Shown here in pieces: positions 28,837 to 40,584 of a DNA stretch of 64,000 nucleotides (positions are counted from its first letter, which is position 1; the number at the start of each line of letters is the position of its first letter). The stretch covers positions 1,240,001-1,304,000 of the forward strand of contig NZ_QOVF01000001.1 in the NCBI RefSeq assembly GCF_008365385.1, given 5' to 3'. This stretch comes from Halopseudomonas laoshanensis. GTDB taxonomy: Bacteria; Pseudomonadota; Gammaproteobacteria; Pseudomonadales; Pseudomonadaceae. Under the pieces are notes generated by a model, which worked only from the letters and a program-made list of their open reading frames with translations, had not been told where the DNA came from and did not search any database. Position numbers and translations under genes: made by a program.

Positions 28837-30175
28837 CCTTTGGCTGCCTCCTTTGCATCGGGCTTGCCGCATCCAGACTGCGCAAGTACTGCAACTTTTG
28901 CCCGATCTTTAGCTCAAGCCCTCGATTGACCGGATTATAATAACGTCTCGGCTCCAAGGCTTCAGGAAAATAATCCTCTCCGGCGGCGTAGGCTTCCGGC
29001 TCATTGTGCGCGTAGCGATAGCCCTGGCTATATCCCAGCTCTTTCATCAGTTTGGTCGGCGCGTTCCGCAGGTGCAGCGGCGGCTCGTGGGAGGTCTGGC
29101 TGGCGACGTCCTTCATTGCCGCGTTGAAGGCGTTGTAAACCGCATTGCTCTTCGGCGCGCAGGCCAGATAGACGATGGCCTGTGCTACCGCCAACTCGCC
29201 CTCCGGACTGCCCAGTCGCTCTTGCACATCCCAGGCATTCAGGCACAGGGTCAGCGCCCGCGGATCGGCATTACCGATATCCTCGCTGGCCATACGTACC
29301 ACTCGGCGGGCGATATACAGCGGATCACAACCACCGTCGAGCATGCGCGCGAACCAATACAGCGACGCATCAGGATTGGAGCCGCGCACGGACTTGTGCA
29401 GCGCGGAAATCTGGTCGTAAAAGGCTTCACCGCCCTTGTCGAAGCGCCGGCGCGTGTCATTCAGCAGATCGCTCACCAATGCGGTATCAATGGTGCCGCC
29501 GTCCTCGACCAGGTCAGCGGCAATTTCCAGCAGATTCAGTACCCGGCGCGCATCACCGTCGGCAGCTTCAAGCAGGATATGCTTGGCCTCGCTGCTGATT
29601 GTCAGCCGGTGGTTACCCAACCCTCTTTCGCTATCGGCCAGCGCACGCTCAAGCAAGTCGCCCAGCGCCTCCGCATCCAAGGATTTGAGCACGTAGACCC
29701 GAGCCCGTGAGAGCAAGGCGTTGTTCAATTCAAACGAAGGGTTTTCGGTGGTCGCACCGATGAAAAGTAGCGTGCCGTCTTCAACGTAAGGCAGGAAGGC
29801 GTCCTGCTGCGCCTTGTTGAAGCGATGCACCTCGTCGACAAACAGGATCGTCTGACGACCATTCTGCGAGGCTTGCTGCCGCGCCAGATCCACCGCCTGG
29901 CGGATATCCTTGACCCCGGCCATCACCGCCGACAACGTAACGAAGTGCGCATCGGCCAGCGTGGCAATCAAGCGCGCGAGTGTGGTCTTGCCGACACCGG
30001 GAGGGCCCCAGAAGATCATCGAGTGCAGCGCGCCCTGTTCCAGCGCGACTCGCAACGGCCGGCCGGCAGCCAGGAGATGCGCCTGCCCGGCGTACTCTTC
30101 CAGATTCGCCGGCCGCATGCGTGCAGCCAGCGGTTGGTGAGATTTTTGCTCCGGAAACAGCCCGCCCTTACTCAC
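28826..30175 (-). CDS. rarA: replication-associated recombination protein A (AAA+ ATPase)
   Basis: The 449-aa AAA+ protein of the RarA/MgsA family acts at stalled replication forks. The Walker A motif is [13 protein letters not shown] (about residues 57-69) and Walker [11 protein letters not shown]. Sensor 1 is [12 protein letters not shown], and the C-terminal tetramerisation domain contains [27 protein letters not shown]. It starts with GTG at 30175, inside the last codons of lolA, an eight-base overlap. The lolA-rarA-serS order is typical of gammaproteobacteria. Confidence 0.96.
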   Translation of the reverse strand: MSKGGLFPEQKSHQPLAARMRPANLEEYAGQAHLLAAGRPLRVALEQGALHSMIFWGPPGVGKTTLARLIATLADAHFVTLSAVMAGVKDIRQAVDLARQQASQNGRQTILFVDEVHRFNKAQQDAFLPYVEDGTLLFIGATTENPSFELNNALLSRARVYVLKSLDAEALGDLLERALADSERGLGNHRLTISSEAKHILLEAADGDARRVLNLLEIAADLVEDGGTIDTALVSDLLNDTRRRFDKGGEAFYDQISALHKSVRGSNPDASLYWFARMLDGGCDPLYIARRVVRMASEDIGNADPRALTLCLNAWDVQERLGSPEGELAVAQAIVYLACAPKSNAVYNAFNAAMKDVASQTSHEPPLHLRNAPTKLMKELGYSQGYRYAHNEPEAYAAGEDYFPEALEPRRYYNPVNRGLELKIGQKLQYLRSLDAASPMQRRQPKDVE

Positions 30176-30803
30176 TGATGACGTCGATCCCGTCAGGAAT
30201 ATCGAAAGTAAACTGCTCCTCGTTCATGCTCTGATTCAGCTGCACGTCCTGGAACAGGATGTTGGTGCGTTGGCCAACGGCATCGCTCATCTGCATGTCG
30301 TTGATAACGCCATCACGGAACGACAGACGCAGGCTGTCGAACAGCGTGTCACTGACTTTGGGCGTCAAGGTGAAGTCGATCACATTGCCCGAATCTTCCC
30401 AGGTAATAGTGAAGTTTTCCTGCAGCTTGCTGACATCGCCCGAGAGCAACAAAGCGGGTGTATGGGTCAGACGCTGGTCCATTTCCTGAATGGTGACCTG
30501 CTCCAGATCCGGATCGTAGAGCCAAATTGTCTGGCCGTTGGATACCAGCTCCTGTTCGGCGGGTGCATCGGTATGCCAGCGGAACATGCCTGGACGCTTC
30601 AGCGCCAGATTACCGGTGGTTTCCTGCATGCTCGCGCCATTGGCGCTGAGGGTCATCTGGGAAAAATCCGCGGTCATGGTGCTGGCGTTAGACAGCAAGG
30701 TGTTCAAGCGCTGCGCGGCAGCGTCTTCGTCAGCCATGACCATGGCTGGCAGGCTGAACAGGCAAAGCGCTGCGAGGCTGTGACGAAAAAGGCTTTTCAA
30801 CAT
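30168..30803 (-). CDS. lolA: periplasmic outer-membrane lipoprotein carrier
   Basis: The 211-aa periplasmic chaperone ferries lipoproteins from LolCDE to LolB. The signal peptide [20 protein letters not shown] is cleaved after AMVMA. The mature part has the conserved [29 protein letters not shown] and [14 protein letters not shown] segments that form the hydrophobic barrel. It is located 53 bases after ftsK, the usual position, and overlaps the rarA start. Confidence 0.96.
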   Translation of the reverse strand: MLKSLFRHSLAALCLFSLPAMVMADEDAAAQRLNTLLSNASTMTADFSQMTLSANGASMQETTGNLALKRPGMFRWHTDAPAEQELVSNGQTIWLYDPDLEQVTIQEMDQRLTHTPALLLSGDVSKLQENFTITWEDSGNVIDFTLTPKVSDTLFDSLRLSFRDGVINDMQMSDAVGQRTNILFQDVQLNQSMNEEQFTFDIPDGIDVISE

Positions 30804-30856
30804 GGCAGAGTGGGTTCTCCGAGTGCTCTATCGAGCTTCATTGGGCGTCGGCCCGC

Positions 30857-33274
30857 TCAGTCACGCACCGGTGGCGGTGCAATGACCTCACGCGAGCCAT
30901 TGGTATTCATCGAGGTTACGACCCCGGCCATCTCCATGGCTTCGATCATCCTTGCGGCACGGTTATAACCGATCTTCAGCTTGCGCTGCACGGCCGAAAT
31001 CGAGGCTCTTCTGCTTTCACAGACAAAGCGTACTGCTTCGTCATACAGCGCATCTTCTTCGCTGTCACCGCCGCCCATGCCACCAGATGTGTCAAAACCG
31101 CTACCGGCGCCATCATCCGCGCCATCGAGGATGTCCTGAATATAATTCGGCTCACCGCGCTTTTTCCATTCATCGACCAGACGATGAACCTCTTCGTCGG
31201 AAACGAAAGCGCCGTGCACCCGTACTGGCAAGCTGGTCCCTGGCGGCATATAGAGCATATCGCCATGGCCCAACAGTTGTTCGGCACCACCCTGATCAAG
31301 GATGGTCCTGGAATCGATCTTGCTCGATACCTGGAAAGCCATACGTGTCGGGATGTTGGCCTTGATCAGACCGGTAATGACGTCAACCGACGGCCGCTGG
31401 GTTGCCAGGATCAGGTGAATACCGGCGGCACGCGCCTTTTGCGCGATCCGTGCAATCAACTCTTCAACCTTCTTGCCGACAATCATCATCATGTCAGCAA
31501 ATTCGTCGATCACTACTACGATCACCGGCAGCGTTTCTAGTTCCGGGGCGACATCCTCCATGGATTCGCGGCGGTACAGCGGATCAGTCAGGGGTGTACC
31601 GGCCTTTTCCGCATCCTTGACCTTGCGGTTGTAGCCGGCAAGGTTACGCACGCCCATCGCAGCCATCAGCTTATAGCGACGCTCCATCTCCGCCACGCAC
31701 CAGCGCAATGCATTAGCGGCTTCTTTCATGTCGGTTACGACCGGCGCCAACAGATGCGGGATGCCCTCATAGATAGACAGTTCGAGCATCTTCGGGTCAA
31801 TCATGATCAGGCGCACTTCTTCCGGCGGCGACTTGAACAGAATGCTTAGCAGCATGGCGTTCACGCCCACCGATTTACCCGAGCCTGTAGTACCGGCTAC
31901 GAGCAGGTGCGGCATCTTGGCCAGGTCAGCCATCACTGGATTGCCGCCAATATCATGGCCCAGCGCCAGGGTTACCGGCGACGTAGCCTCGTCGAACTCG
32001 CGGGTCTGCAGTACTTCCGAGAGCCGCACTATCTCGCGGTCCTCGTTGGGAATCTCGATACCTACGGTGGTCTTGCCGGGAATGACTTCGACCACGCGCA
32101 CGCTGATAACCGCCAGCGAGCGCGCCAGATCCTTGGCCAGATTGGAAATCTTGCTGACTTTTACACCAGCGGCCGGCTGAATTTCGAAACGGGTAATCAC
32201 CGGGCCTGGTTGGACTTTCTCGACCTCGGCCTCTACGCCAAAGTCCTTGAGCTTGAGCTCCAGCAGGCGCGACATGCCTTCCAGTGACTCGGCGGAAAAA
32301 CCCTTCTGTTTCTTGCTCGCAGGATCCAGCAGCGAGATCGGCGGCAGTGAACCGGGCTCGACTGACTCACTGAACAACTTGGATTGTTTTTCCTTGTTCA
32401 GGCGCACGCTCGGCTCTACCGGCTTGGTATCCAACGGCACGATTTCCGGCGGCTGGCGATTCTCCTGGGAAGCCACATGCTTGGCAAGCGACTCGTGGCG
32501 CTGTGCCCGCGATGCTTCAGCCTGCCGCTGCTCTGCCGGGCTGAACACCGGCTCGTTACGTGGCGGGCTCTTCTGCGGGCGGCCAGGCAAATCGCGCTCT
32601 ACTGCGGAAGAGGCCCGGCGGGCACGCCAGCTGTGCCAGGCACGCTTGAGCAAATCGAGCAGATCCAGGGTGATGCGTCCAGTCAGCTCCATGACCTTGA
32701 ACCAGGACAGGTTGGTAAACAGCGTCAAACCGAACAGGAACAATGTCAGGAACAGCAAGGTACTGCCTTGCATGTTAAGTACTGGCTGGGACAAATCGGA
32801 CAACAGCTCGCCCAGCACCCCGCCCGCTTCGGCGCCTTCAGGGAATGTTTCCGGCGGCGTACCGTGCAATGCAGCCAACGCGGTACCGGCGAACAAGGTG
32901 AGGAAGAAGCCAATCAGGCGCCAGGAAAATAACCAGCCGTTCCAGATGAACGGCAGATGACGGCGGCGAAACATCTGCACAGCCTTGACGATCACGATGA
33001 TCGGGAACAGATAGGCGAGATACCCGAGACTCAGCAACAGCACATCGGCAATCCACGCGCCCATGCTGCCGGCAGCATTGCCAACCTGGTCCACATCGCC
33101 ACTGCGGGTCCAACCGGGATCCGACGTCTGATAAGTAAACAGCGCCATACACAGGTATAAACACAGGGCAACCATGGCCAGCAACGCGCCTTCGCGAAGA
33201 CGCAATGTTAACTGTTCACGCCATAGGGGCAGCGCTGTTCGGGCTTTGGTATCCTTCAAAACGGGTGTATCCAT
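30857..33274 (-). CDS. ftsK: DNA translocase FtsK
   Basis: The 805-aa septal DNA pump clears the chromosome terminus and activates XerCD at dif. Four or five N-terminal membrane helices (about 25-200) are followed by a charged linker (about 210-310). The motor domain has Walker [17 protein letters not shown] and Walker [17 protein letters not shown]. The C-terminal gamma winged helix (about 735-800) shows [24 protein letters not shown], which reads KOPS sites. The linker is short compared with E. coli FtsK, as in other pseudomonads. It is divergent from aat. Confidence 0.97.
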   Translation of the reverse strand: MDTPVLKDTKARTALPLWREQLTLRLREGALLAMVALCLYLCMALFTYQTSDPGWTRSGDVDQVGNAAGSMGAWIADVLLLSLGYLAYLFPIIVIVKAVQMFRRRHLPFIWNGWLFSWRLIGFFLTLFAGTALAALHGTPPETFPEGAEAGGVLGELLSDLSQPVLNMQGSTLLFLTLFLFGLTLFTNLSWFKVMELTGRITLDLLDLLKRAWHSWRARRASSAVERDLPGRPQKSPPRNEPVFSPAEQRQAEASRAQRHESLAKHVASQENRQPPEIVPLDTKPVEPSVRLNKEKQSKLFSESVEPGSLPPISLLDPASKKQKGFSAESLEGMSRLLELKLKDFGVEAEVEKVQPGPVITRFEIQPAAGVKVSKISNLAKDLARSLAVISVRVVEVIPGKTTVGIEIPNEDREIVRLSEVLQTREFDEATSPVTLALGHDIGGNPVMADLAKMPHLLVAGTTGSGKSVGVNAMLLSILFKSPPEEVRLIMIDPKMLELSIYEGIPHLLAPVVTDMKEAANALRWCVAEMERRYKLMAAMGVRNLAGYNRKVKDAEKAGTPLTDPLYRRESMEDVAPELETLPVIVVVIDEFADMMMIVGKKVEELIARIAQKARAAGIHLILATQRPSVDVITGLIKANIPTRMAFQVSSKIDSRTILDQGGAEQLLGHGDMLYMPPGTSLPVRVHGAFVSDEEVHRLVDEWKKRGEPNYIQDILDGADDGAGSGFDTSGGMGGGDSEEDALYDEAVRFVCESRRASISAVQRKLKIGYNRAARMIEAMEMAGVVTSMNTNGSREVIAPPPVRD

Positions 33275-33388
33275 CGTTGGTCAGCCGGTCATTGTACGAG
33301 TCCGGCAGGAAAATTCACAATCACTGCCGACAGACTGAAGGCAGATGATTACCAGAAGTCGCTAGATTGACTACCTAAACAAGTTTGC

Positions 33389-33414
33389 GTTCCATTGTAT
33401 TATGGAACTATATT
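33389..33414. promoter_or_regulatory. palindrome with adjoining -10-like box between ftsK and aat
   Basis: GTTCCAT (33389-33395) and ATGGAAC (33402-33408) form a perfect 7-bp inverted pair with a 6-base spacer. It is directly followed by TATATT (33409-33414), a possible -10 box reading toward aat. It could be an operator for either divergent gene. The remaining 33275-33510 gap is AT-rich and gene-free. Confidence 0.35.
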
Positions 33415-33510
33415 CATAAATGACAATAACTTATATCAGCTTCTTGATAAACCTTTTAAATCTTGCGATTGGCTTGACCGACCCTTTCGCTTAACACCAC
33501 CAGGCGCAAC

Positions 33511-34221
33511 ATGCTTCAACTGACTTGGCTTGATGAACAGGATCTGGAGTTCCCCTCCGCTGATCTGGCGCTGGATGAGCCGCCTGGCCTGCTGGCCGTG
33601 GGTGGCGACCTTTCGCCTGCGCGCCTGGTGAAAGCCTACCGCTCCGGCATCTTCCCCTGGTATCAGGATGGTCAGCCACTGCTCTGGTGGTGCCCCGATC
33701 CGCGCACGGTGCTGCAGCCGTCACAACTGCACGTTTCGCGGAGCATGCGCAAATTCCTCAGGCAAACGGATTTTCGCGTGTCGCTCAACAGCGCCTTCGC
33801 CGATGTAATGCAAGGCTGCGCCGAGCCGCGAGATTACACCTCTGCCACCTGGATTACCCAGGATATGCAACAGGCCTACCGCGAACTGCATCGGCTCGGC
33901 ATTGCTCACTCGGTAGAAGTCTGGGAAGCTGACCAACTGGTTGGCGGGCTCTACGGCCTGGCACTGGGAAGGGTTTTTTTTGGCGAATCCATGTTCAGCC
34001 GGCGAACCAATGCCTCAAAAATGGCATTTATCCATCTGGCAGACCAGTTGGCGCACTGGGGTTTCGAACTGATCGACTGTCAGATGCCCACCGATCACCT
34101 GTTCAGCTTCGGCGCTCAAAGCCTGGACAGGAGCCAATTTATCCAGCGTTTGTCCACTCTTTGCCCGGAAGGAAGCGAGAGCGCATGGGGAACTTCATCA
34201 GGTGAAAAACTGCCCCTATAA
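33511..34221 (+). CDS. aat: leucyl/phenylalanyl-tRNA-protein transferase
   Basis: N-degron enzyme that adds Leu or Phe to proteins with N-terminal Arg or Lys, marking them for ClpS-ClpAP. The 236-aa protein has the conserved [71 protein letters not shown] and [18 protein letters not shown] stretches. It is followed after 30 bases by bpt, another N-degron transferase. No clpA or clpS is in the window. Confidence 0.97.
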   Translation: MLQLTWLDEQDLEFPSADLALDEPPGLLAVGGDLSPARLVKAYRSGIFPWYQDGQPLLWWCPDPRTVLQPSQLHVSRSMRKFLRQTDFRVSLNSAFADVMQGCAEPRDYTSATWITQDMQQAYRELHRLGIAHSVEVWEADQLVGGLYGLALGRVFFGESMFSRRTNASKMAFIHLADQLAHWGFELIDCQMPTDHLFSFGAQSLDRSQFIQRLSTLCPEGSESAWGTSSGEKLPL

Positions 34222-34251
34222 TGAATACAGCAATTTGTAGAGCCCGCGATC

Positions 34252-34959
34252 ATGACTAACCTTGCCCACCTCAAGTTTTATGCGACGCAGCCGCATGCGT
34301 GCAGTTACTTGCCGGAGCAGCGGGCAACCACCCTGTTTCTCGATCCGCAACAGCCGATTGATCTGGAGACCTACAGCCAATTGTCCGAGCTGGGTTTCCG
34401 GCGCAGCGGCGATCACCTCTATCGCCCGCACTGCCAGGCTTGTTCGGCCTGTATTGCCTCGCGCATTGCCGTCGACGACTTCATTCCCAACCGTCAGCAG
34501 GCGCGCATTCTCAAGCGCAACAGTGATCTGCGCGTCAGCGCGCACCCACCCGCCCTGACCGAAGAGAATTATCAGCTGTATGCACGTTACATAGAATCGC
34601 GCCATCGGGACGGCGACATGTATCCCCCCAGCCGCGAGCAGTTTGCTTCCTTCCTGGTGCGTGACTGGTCGTTCAGTCAGTTTCATGAATTTCGCCTGGG
34701 TGATGAACTCGTCGCGATCGCCGTGACCGACCAGATGCAAAACGGCCTATCCGCGGTATACACCTTCTACGCACCCGAGCACGCTCGCCGGAGCCTGGGG
34801 CGTTACGCGATTCTCTGGCAGATTGAGCAAGCGCGGCGCCAGCAATTGCATGCCGTGTATCTTGGCTACTGGATCAAGGGCTGCCGGAAAATGAATTACA
34901 AGACCGAATACCGCCCGCTGGAGATGTTGGTCAACCAGCGTTGGGTGCGGCTCAACTGA
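34252..34959 (+). CDS. bpt: aspartate/glutamate leucyltransferase (Bpt, ATE1 family)
   Basis: The 235-aa enzyme is of the arginyl-tRNA-protein transferase fold. In gammaproteobacteria it usually transfers leucine to N-terminal Asp or Glu. The N-terminal cysteine motif is [16 protein letters not shown], and the C-terminal GNAT-like domain has [21 protein letters not shown] and [22 protein letters not shown]. The start [20 protein letters not shown] is conserved. It is co-directional with aat. Leucyl rather than arginyl specificity is family knowledge, not visible in the sequence. Confidence 0.94.
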   Translation: MTNLAHLKFYATQPHACSYLPEQRATTLFLDPQQPIDLETYSQLSELGFRRSGDHLYRPHCQACSACIASRIAVDDFIPNRQQARILKRNSDLRVSAHPPALTEENYQLYARYIESRHRDGDMYPPSREQFASFLVRDWSFSQFHEFRLGDELVAIAVTDQMQNGLSAVYTFYAPEHARRSLGRYAILWQIEQARRQQLHAVYLGYWIKGCRKMNYKTEYRPLEMLVNQRWVRLN

Positions 34960-35114
34960 GAATGCTCTTGGCAAGATTGCCCGCCAGATAGCGATATTTG
35001 CCAGTTTTTATCAATGAAACTTGGCTGTTGTGCTCTTTTCAGGCACAATTGCTCACCTTTTTTGCGGGCACGACTTGAATCGCCCGCTGATTTTCCGACA
35101 TGTGAGAGGCCTTA

Positions 35115-35333
35115 ATGGCGAAAGAAGACAGTATTGAAATGGAAGGCACCATTGTAGACACATTGCCGAATACCATGTTCCGCGTCGAACTGGAGAACGG
35201 TCACGTTGTTACTGCCCACATTTCAGGCAAGATGCGCAAGAACTACATCCGCATCCTGACCGGTGACAAGGTTCGCGTTGAATTGACGCCCTATGACCTG
35301 ACCAAGGGTCGTATCACCTACCGCGCTCGTTAA
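35115..35333 (+). CDS. infA: translation initiation factor IF-1
   Basis: The 72-aa OB-fold protein binds the ribosomal A site during initiation. It starts [20 protein letters not shown] and ends [13 protein letters not shown], nearly identical to other bacterial IF-1 proteins. A GAGAGG ribosome-binding site lies before the ATG. The hairpin CCGGGC-N7-GCCCGG at 35335-35353 directly after the stop may end transcription, but its T-run is weak. Confidence 0.98.
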   Translation: MAKEDSIEMEGTIVDTLPNTMFRVELENGHVVTAHISGKMRKNYIRILTGDKVRVELTPYDLTKGRITYRAR

Positions 35334-35404
35334 TCCGGGCTGTTTCTGCCCGGTTGCCCTGGCCACCCCTGGCCAACATCAACGCCAGCTTGTATCGCAT
35401 CCGA

Positions 35405-35429
35405 ATAACATTCGGGTGGGCGTTGTTAT
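35405..35429. promoter_or_regulatory. inverted repeat upstream of modA, candidate ModE-type operator
   Basis: ATAACA (35405-35410) and TGTTAT (35424-35429) form an inverted pair with a 13-base spacer, 71 bases before modA. The half-sites resemble the TATAAC/GTTATA words of ModE boxes, but the spacer is longer than usual. No modE gene is in the window. Confidence 0.3.
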
Positions 35430-35499
35430 GTCTGCCGAAAGCCGGAAAATTGTGGAAGAATGGTAGCGCTTCACCCTCTCTCCTTCCACGGCAGCTTTT

Positions 35500-36285
35500 A
35501 TGCTTAAACTCAGTACCTGGCGCACCCTGATAACGGCATCGATCCTTCTGATCTCCGGGTCCGTTTCAGCCGCTAGCAGTCCCCCAGTCATCGCCGCAGC
35601 ATCAGATCTTCAATTTGCCTTGACTGAGATTGCCGAGGACTTTACCCGGGAGTCAGGCCAGCGGGTCAAGCTAGCCTTCGGATCATCCGGCGTTTTCTAT
35701 CGTCAGATCATGCAGGGCGGCCCCTTCGAGCTGTATCTCTCCGCGGACGAAGCCTATGTCGAACGTTTAGCCACCAATGGCATGACGCAAGATGCCGGCA
35801 CCCTGTATGCGCTAGGTCGACTCGCACTGGTGATACCGGATACTGCCGCGCGCAACGCAGACAAACAGCTGGGTGATATGCGCGAAGGAAACGTCGACAG
35901 CAGCATTCAGCGCTTTGCGATAGCCAATCCGGAGCATGCGCCTTACGGCCAGCGGGCCGAAGAAGCCCTTCGTCATATCCGGCTCTGGGACATTCTGAAA
36001 GATCGCCTGGTACTCGGCGAAAACGTCTCCCAAGCCGCTCAGTTTGTCGCCAGCGGCAACGCTCAGGCAGGCATAGTGGCGTACTCGCTGGCCCTTGCAC
36101 CGGCACTGCAGGAACACACCAGCATGGCGCTGTTGCCGGCCGCTTGGCACCAACCGCTGCGCCAGCGTATGGTTCTGACGAACAAGGCTGGCCCGGTCAG
36201 CGAAGCTTTCTATCAATATATGCAGACGCCTGCGGCCAGGGCGGTGATGCAGCGCTACGGCTTTGATTTGAACAACGGAGAATAA
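35500..36285 (+). CDS. modA: molybdate ABC transporter periplasmic binding protein
   Basis: The 261-aa periplasmic protein captures molybdate. The signal peptide MLKLSTWRTLITASILLISG is cleaved near SVSA-AS. The mature part begins PPVIAAASDLQFALTEIAEDF, with the anion-binding SDLQ and LAFGSSGVFYRQI loops and IANPEHAPYGQRAEEALR later in the chain. It is the first gene of modABC, with modB eight bases downstream. Molybdate supplied here would feed the molybdenum hydroxylase encoded at 57.8-61.5 kb. Confidence 0.95.
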   Translation: MLKLSTWRTLITASILLISGSVSAASSPPVIAAASDLQFALTEIAEDFTRESGQRVKLAFGSSGVFYRQIMQGGPFELYLSADEAYVERLATNGMTQDAGTLYALGRLALVIPDTAARNADKQLGDMREGNVDSSIQRFAIANPEHAPYGQRAEEALRHIRLWDILKDRLVLGENVSQAAQFVASGNAQAGIVAYSLALAPALQEHTSMALLPAAWHQPLRQRMVLTNKAGPVSEAFYQYMQTPAARAVMQRYGFDLNNGE

Positions 36286-36293
36286 ACACACCC

Positions 36294-36968
36294 ATGGATT
36301 GGTCGGCTCTCAGATTGTCGCTGGAACTGGCGTTCTGGACACTGGTGATACTGCTGCCCGCCGGTATTCTGATCGGCCGCGCGCTGGCCTGGCACCAGTT
36401 CCGCGGCAAGATTCTGGTCGAAGCCTTGCTTGCCCTGCCCCTGGTGTTGCCACCGACGGTGCTGGGTTTTTACCTGCTGCTAGCGATGAGCGCGGACTCA
36501 CCAGTCGGGCGTCTCTGGCAATCGCTGTTTGGCGCGCAACTGACTTTCTCCTTCAGCAGCCTGCTGATCGCCTCAGTCATCTTCAATTTACCCTTTGCCA
36601 TCCAGCCAATGCAGCGAGCGTTCGAATCCATACCCCGGGATGTGCGCGAAGCCGCTCGGTGCTGCGGCATGTCGCGCTGGCGCGCGCTGCGCCGCATCGA
36701 GCTGCCGCTGGCGTGGCCGGGTATTCTCTCCGCATTGGTGTTGACGTTCGCGCATACGCTAGGCGAATTTGGCGTAGTGCTAATGGTCGGCGGCAATATT
36801 CCCGACGAAACCCGCACCATCGCTATCGCCATTTATGATCGGGTCCAGGCCTTTGATGATCTGGGCGCCGGCAGGATGTCAGCCGTTCTACTGTTGATCT
36901 CGATTTTGGCCATCAGTCTTTCCTACCTGGCCACGGCGCGGCTTTATCGAGGCCAACGGCATGACTGA
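36294..36968 (+). CDS. modB: molybdate ABC transporter permease
   Basis: The 224-aa inner-membrane permease has about five helices. The EAA loop that contacts the ATPase is visible as DVREAARCCGMSRWRALRRIELP (about 119-141). It starts MDWSALRLSLELAFWTLVILLP and contains the LPLVLPPTVLGFYLL segment typical of ModB/CysU permeases. It overlaps modC by eight bases. Confidence 0.95.
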   Translation: MDWSALRLSLELAFWTLVILLPAGILIGRALAWHQFRGKILVEALLALPLVLPPTVLGFYLLLAMSADSPVGRLWQSLFGAQLTFSFSSLLIASVIFNLPFAIQPMQRAFESIPRDVREAARCCGMSRWRALRRIELPLAWPGILSALVLTFAHTLGEFGVVLMVGGNIPDETRTIAIAIYDRVQAFDDLGAGRMSAVLLLISILAISLSYLATARLYRGQRHD

Positions 36969-38055
36969 CGGATTACGTCTGAGCCTGAGCCAGCAGAACG
37001 AGATACCGCTTAACGCGACGATCAGTTGCGAACCGGGCAAAGTGACCGCACTGATCGGCCCTTCCGGCAGCGGGAAATCCACCCTGTTACGCAGCATTGC
37101 CGGGCTGAACCAGCCACAGGCCGGGACCATCATGTGCGCCGGAGAAACCTGGTTCGACAGCCAAAACCAGATCAACCTGCCGACGCAGGCCCGCAGGATC
37201 GGTATGGTTTTTCAGCACTTTGCGTTATTTCCCCACCTAAGTGCCCGGGCCAACATTATCGAAGCCTTGCAGGATCACCCGCGCGCTCAGCGACAGGCCA
37301 TCGCCGAGTCCTGGCTTGAGCGCGTGCATCTGCATGGTCTGGGTGATCGACTGCCGCACCAGCTGTCCGGCGGGCAGCAACAGCGTGTCGCAGTGGCCCG
37401 GGCGCTAGCCCGAGAACCCAAGGTGCTGCTGCTGGATGAGCCTTTCTCGGCGGTGGATCGGCGTACCCGCGAGGCTCTGTACCTTGAGCTGGCAGAGTTG
37501 CGCGGCGAGCTACGCATGCCGGTGCTGCTAGTTACCCACGATGTTCAGGAAGCAACCTTGCTGGCTGATCAGATGTGCATCATTTCAGCCGGTAACTGCC
37601 TGCAAACCGGCACACCCAACCAGCTATTGCAGGCGCCAGCCAGCGCGCAAGTGGCTCAACTGCTGGGCGCACGAAACCTGTTTCCTGCGCAGATTATCAG
37701 TCACACAGCAGACCACAGCCTGCTGCGCTGGCAAAACCTGAGCATCAAGACAAAGCCCTGCCATGAACTTGCCAACGGCGAGCCAGTGGACTGGTTCATA
37801 CCTGAGACCGGCATACTGCTGATGCCCCTGAATGAAAGACCCGGCACCGCGCTGGACAATCCGGTGGAAGTGATCGTCGAGAGTATCTTGCTGTTGGGTG
37901 ATGAGTGTCGCGTCACTCTCAAAGCGGGTGACTTCGAGCTGGCCATGCGCGTACCCCAGCATGTCGCCCAGCGCTATGCGTTGGCTGCCGGTCAGCGCCT
38001 CCAGGTGCGACTGCGCGGTGAAACGATTCACGCCATGCCGCGCCAGCCTGGTTAA
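36961..38055 (+). CDS. modC: molybdate ABC transporter ATP-binding protein
   Basis: The 364-aa ATPase of the molybdate importer has Walker A GPSGSGKSTLLR (about 32-43), Q-loop VFQHFALFPH, signature LSGGQQQRVAVARAL and Walker B VLLLDEPFSAVD. A C-terminal TOBE (molybdate-binding-like) domain at about 290-360 is the usual ModC extension that senses molybdate. The gene overlaps modB, and a strong bidirectional terminator follows. Confidence 0.95.
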   Translation: MTDGLRLSLSQQNEIPLNATISCEPGKVTALIGPSGSGKSTLLRSIAGLNQPQAGTIMCAGETWFDSQNQINLPTQARRIGMVFQHFALFPHLSARANIIEALQDHPRAQRQAIAESWLERVHLHGLGDRLPHQLSGGQQQRVAVARALAREPKVLLLDEPFSAVDRRTREALYLELAELRGELRMPVLLVTHDVQEATLLADQMCIISAGNCLQTGTPNQLLQAPASAQVAQLLGARNLFPAQIISHTADHSLLRWQNLSIKTKPCHELANGEPVDWFIPETGILLMPLNERPGTALDNPVEVIVESILLLGDECRVTLKAGDFELAMRVPQHVAQRYALAAGQRLQVRLRGETIHAMPRQPG

Positions 38056-38078
38056 CAAAACTACCGTCAGCAGACAGC

Positions 38079-38118
38079 AAAAAGCCGCCCCCAGGATGTC
38101 CCGGGGGCGGCTTTTTTA
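38079..38118. terminator. bidirectional rho-independent terminator between modC and an acyl-CoA dehydrogenase gene
   Basis: AAAAAGCCGCCCCC (38079-38092) pairs with GGGGGCGGCTTTTT (38103-38116) around a 10-base loop, with T-runs on both strands. It serves both convergent genes. Confidence 0.94.
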
Positions 38119-38132
38119 TTGCTATGGCTGTA

Positions 38133-39341
<1,209 letters not shown>

Positions 39342-39441
39342 AGTTGCGGGCCTTTTTTGATGACGATGGTGTAGCGACCCTGATGATGCTAGATGAGGCT
39401 CCCCGAATTATCTAACCTATTTTCTGCGTGTATAAAGCCGT

Positions 39442-39465
39442 ATAAGCAATATATACTTCACTTAT
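39442..39465. promoter_or_regulatory. AT-rich inverted repeat between the dehydrogenase and LysR genes
   Basis: ATAAG (39442-39446) and CTTAT (39461-39465) flank a TATATA core in the 187-base divergent gap. This is the kind of dyad bound by LysR-type regulators, but the match is short. Confidence 0.3.
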
Positions 39466-39528
39466 TATGATTGGGTGATGTCTCGAAGTGAGTCACCTTG
39501 CCGAAGCCCTACCGAAGGACACGTTGCG

Positions 39529-40470
39529 ATGAACCTCAGTAAAGTCGACTTGAACCTGTTCATTGTATTTGATGCCATCTATACCGAAGCCAATCTGACC
39601 CGCGCCGGACAGATTGTTGGCATCACCCAGCCTGCAGTGAGCAACGCCCTCGCCCGTCTGCGCGAGACCTTCAATGATCCGTTGTTCGTCAGAACCGCCC
39701 AGGGCATGGTGCCTACACCCATGGCGCAGAACATCATCACGCCGGTGCGCCACGCCCTGCAATTGCTGCGCGTATCTGTGCAAGAAAGCCGAAGCTTCAA
39801 TCCCGATCAGGCGACCAAGACCTACCGTATCAGCATGACCGATTTGACCGAGGCGGTAATTTTGCCTCACCTGGCGTCACGTATTCGCCGCCTGGCTGCC
39901 AACATCAACATCGACAGCTTCCTGACCAAGCGCCGTGAAACGACCAAGGAACTGGCTGCAGGTCGCCTGGATTTCGCTATCGATGCGCCGCTGAATACCG
40001 ATACCCAGGTGCGTCACGTCAAACTGTTCGAAGACCGCTACGTCTGCGTTATGCGCCGCGACCATCCGCTGACCGCAAAAACCAAGATCACTCTGGATGA
40101 TTACCTCAGCCAATCGCACATCCATATCTCCAGCCGCCGCAATGGCTTGGGGCATGTGGATCTGTCGTTGGGCAAAATCGGCCTGCAGCGCCGCGTGGTA
40201 TTGCGCTCGCAGCATTACCAGATGGCGCCACTGGTGCTGGAATCAACCGACATGGTCATGACGGTGCCCGAGCGCTTCGCCCGCCGGCATCAGCTGCATT
40301 ACTCCGAGCTGCCAATCGACGACGTGCCACCGATCGAAACGCACCTGTTCTGGCACGAAAGCACCGACCAGGATCCGGCCAACCGCTGGATGCGTGAACA
40401 GATCATAGAGCTGTCGCAGCAGCTGGAACGCAAGATCATGCGCGAGCGCGAAGCCGCCGCCACCGAGTAA
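39529..40470 (+). CDS. LysR-family transcriptional regulator
   Basis: The 313-aa regulator has an N-terminal winged helix (about 6-65, LNLFIVFDAIYTEANLTRAGQ, then QPAVSNALARLRETFNDPLFVRT). A periplasmic-binding-like effector domain follows (about 90-300). The sequence style (PLFVRTAQGMVPTPMA) places it near the NodD/LeuO group. I start it at 39529 (MNLSKVDLNLF), with GAAGGAC upstream; an in-frame ATG at 39475 would add 18 unconserved residues. It is divergent from the acyl-CoA dehydrogenase gene, its likely target. The effector is unknown. Confidence 0.92.
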   Translation: MNLSKVDLNLFIVFDAIYTEANLTRAGQIVGITQPAVSNALARLRETFNDPLFVRTAQGMVPTPMAQNIITPVRHALQLLRVSVQESRSFNPDQATKTYRISMTDLTEAVILPHLASRIRRLAANINIDSFLTKRRETTKELAAGRLDFAIDAPLNTDTQVRHVKLFEDRYVCVMRRDHPLTAKTKITLDDYLSQSHIHISSRRNGLGHVDLSLGKIGLQRRVVLRSQHYQMAPLVLESTDMVMTVPERFARRHQLHYSELPIDDVPPIETHLFWHESTDQDPANRWMREQIIELSQQLERKIMREREAAATE

Positions 40471-40584
40471 TTTTCAAGCAGAGCCGCAGGTGTTTAGCCT
40501 GCGGTTCTGACAACTGCCTCCCCCATTTTCTGCCTCCCCATTCAATTTCGTCATTCAGCATCGACATCCCCCACCAATGATCAA

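Noticed and set aside
28837-28872. Fluoride riboswitch before crcB
   Set aside because: crcB starts inside the end of rarA, leaving no leader.
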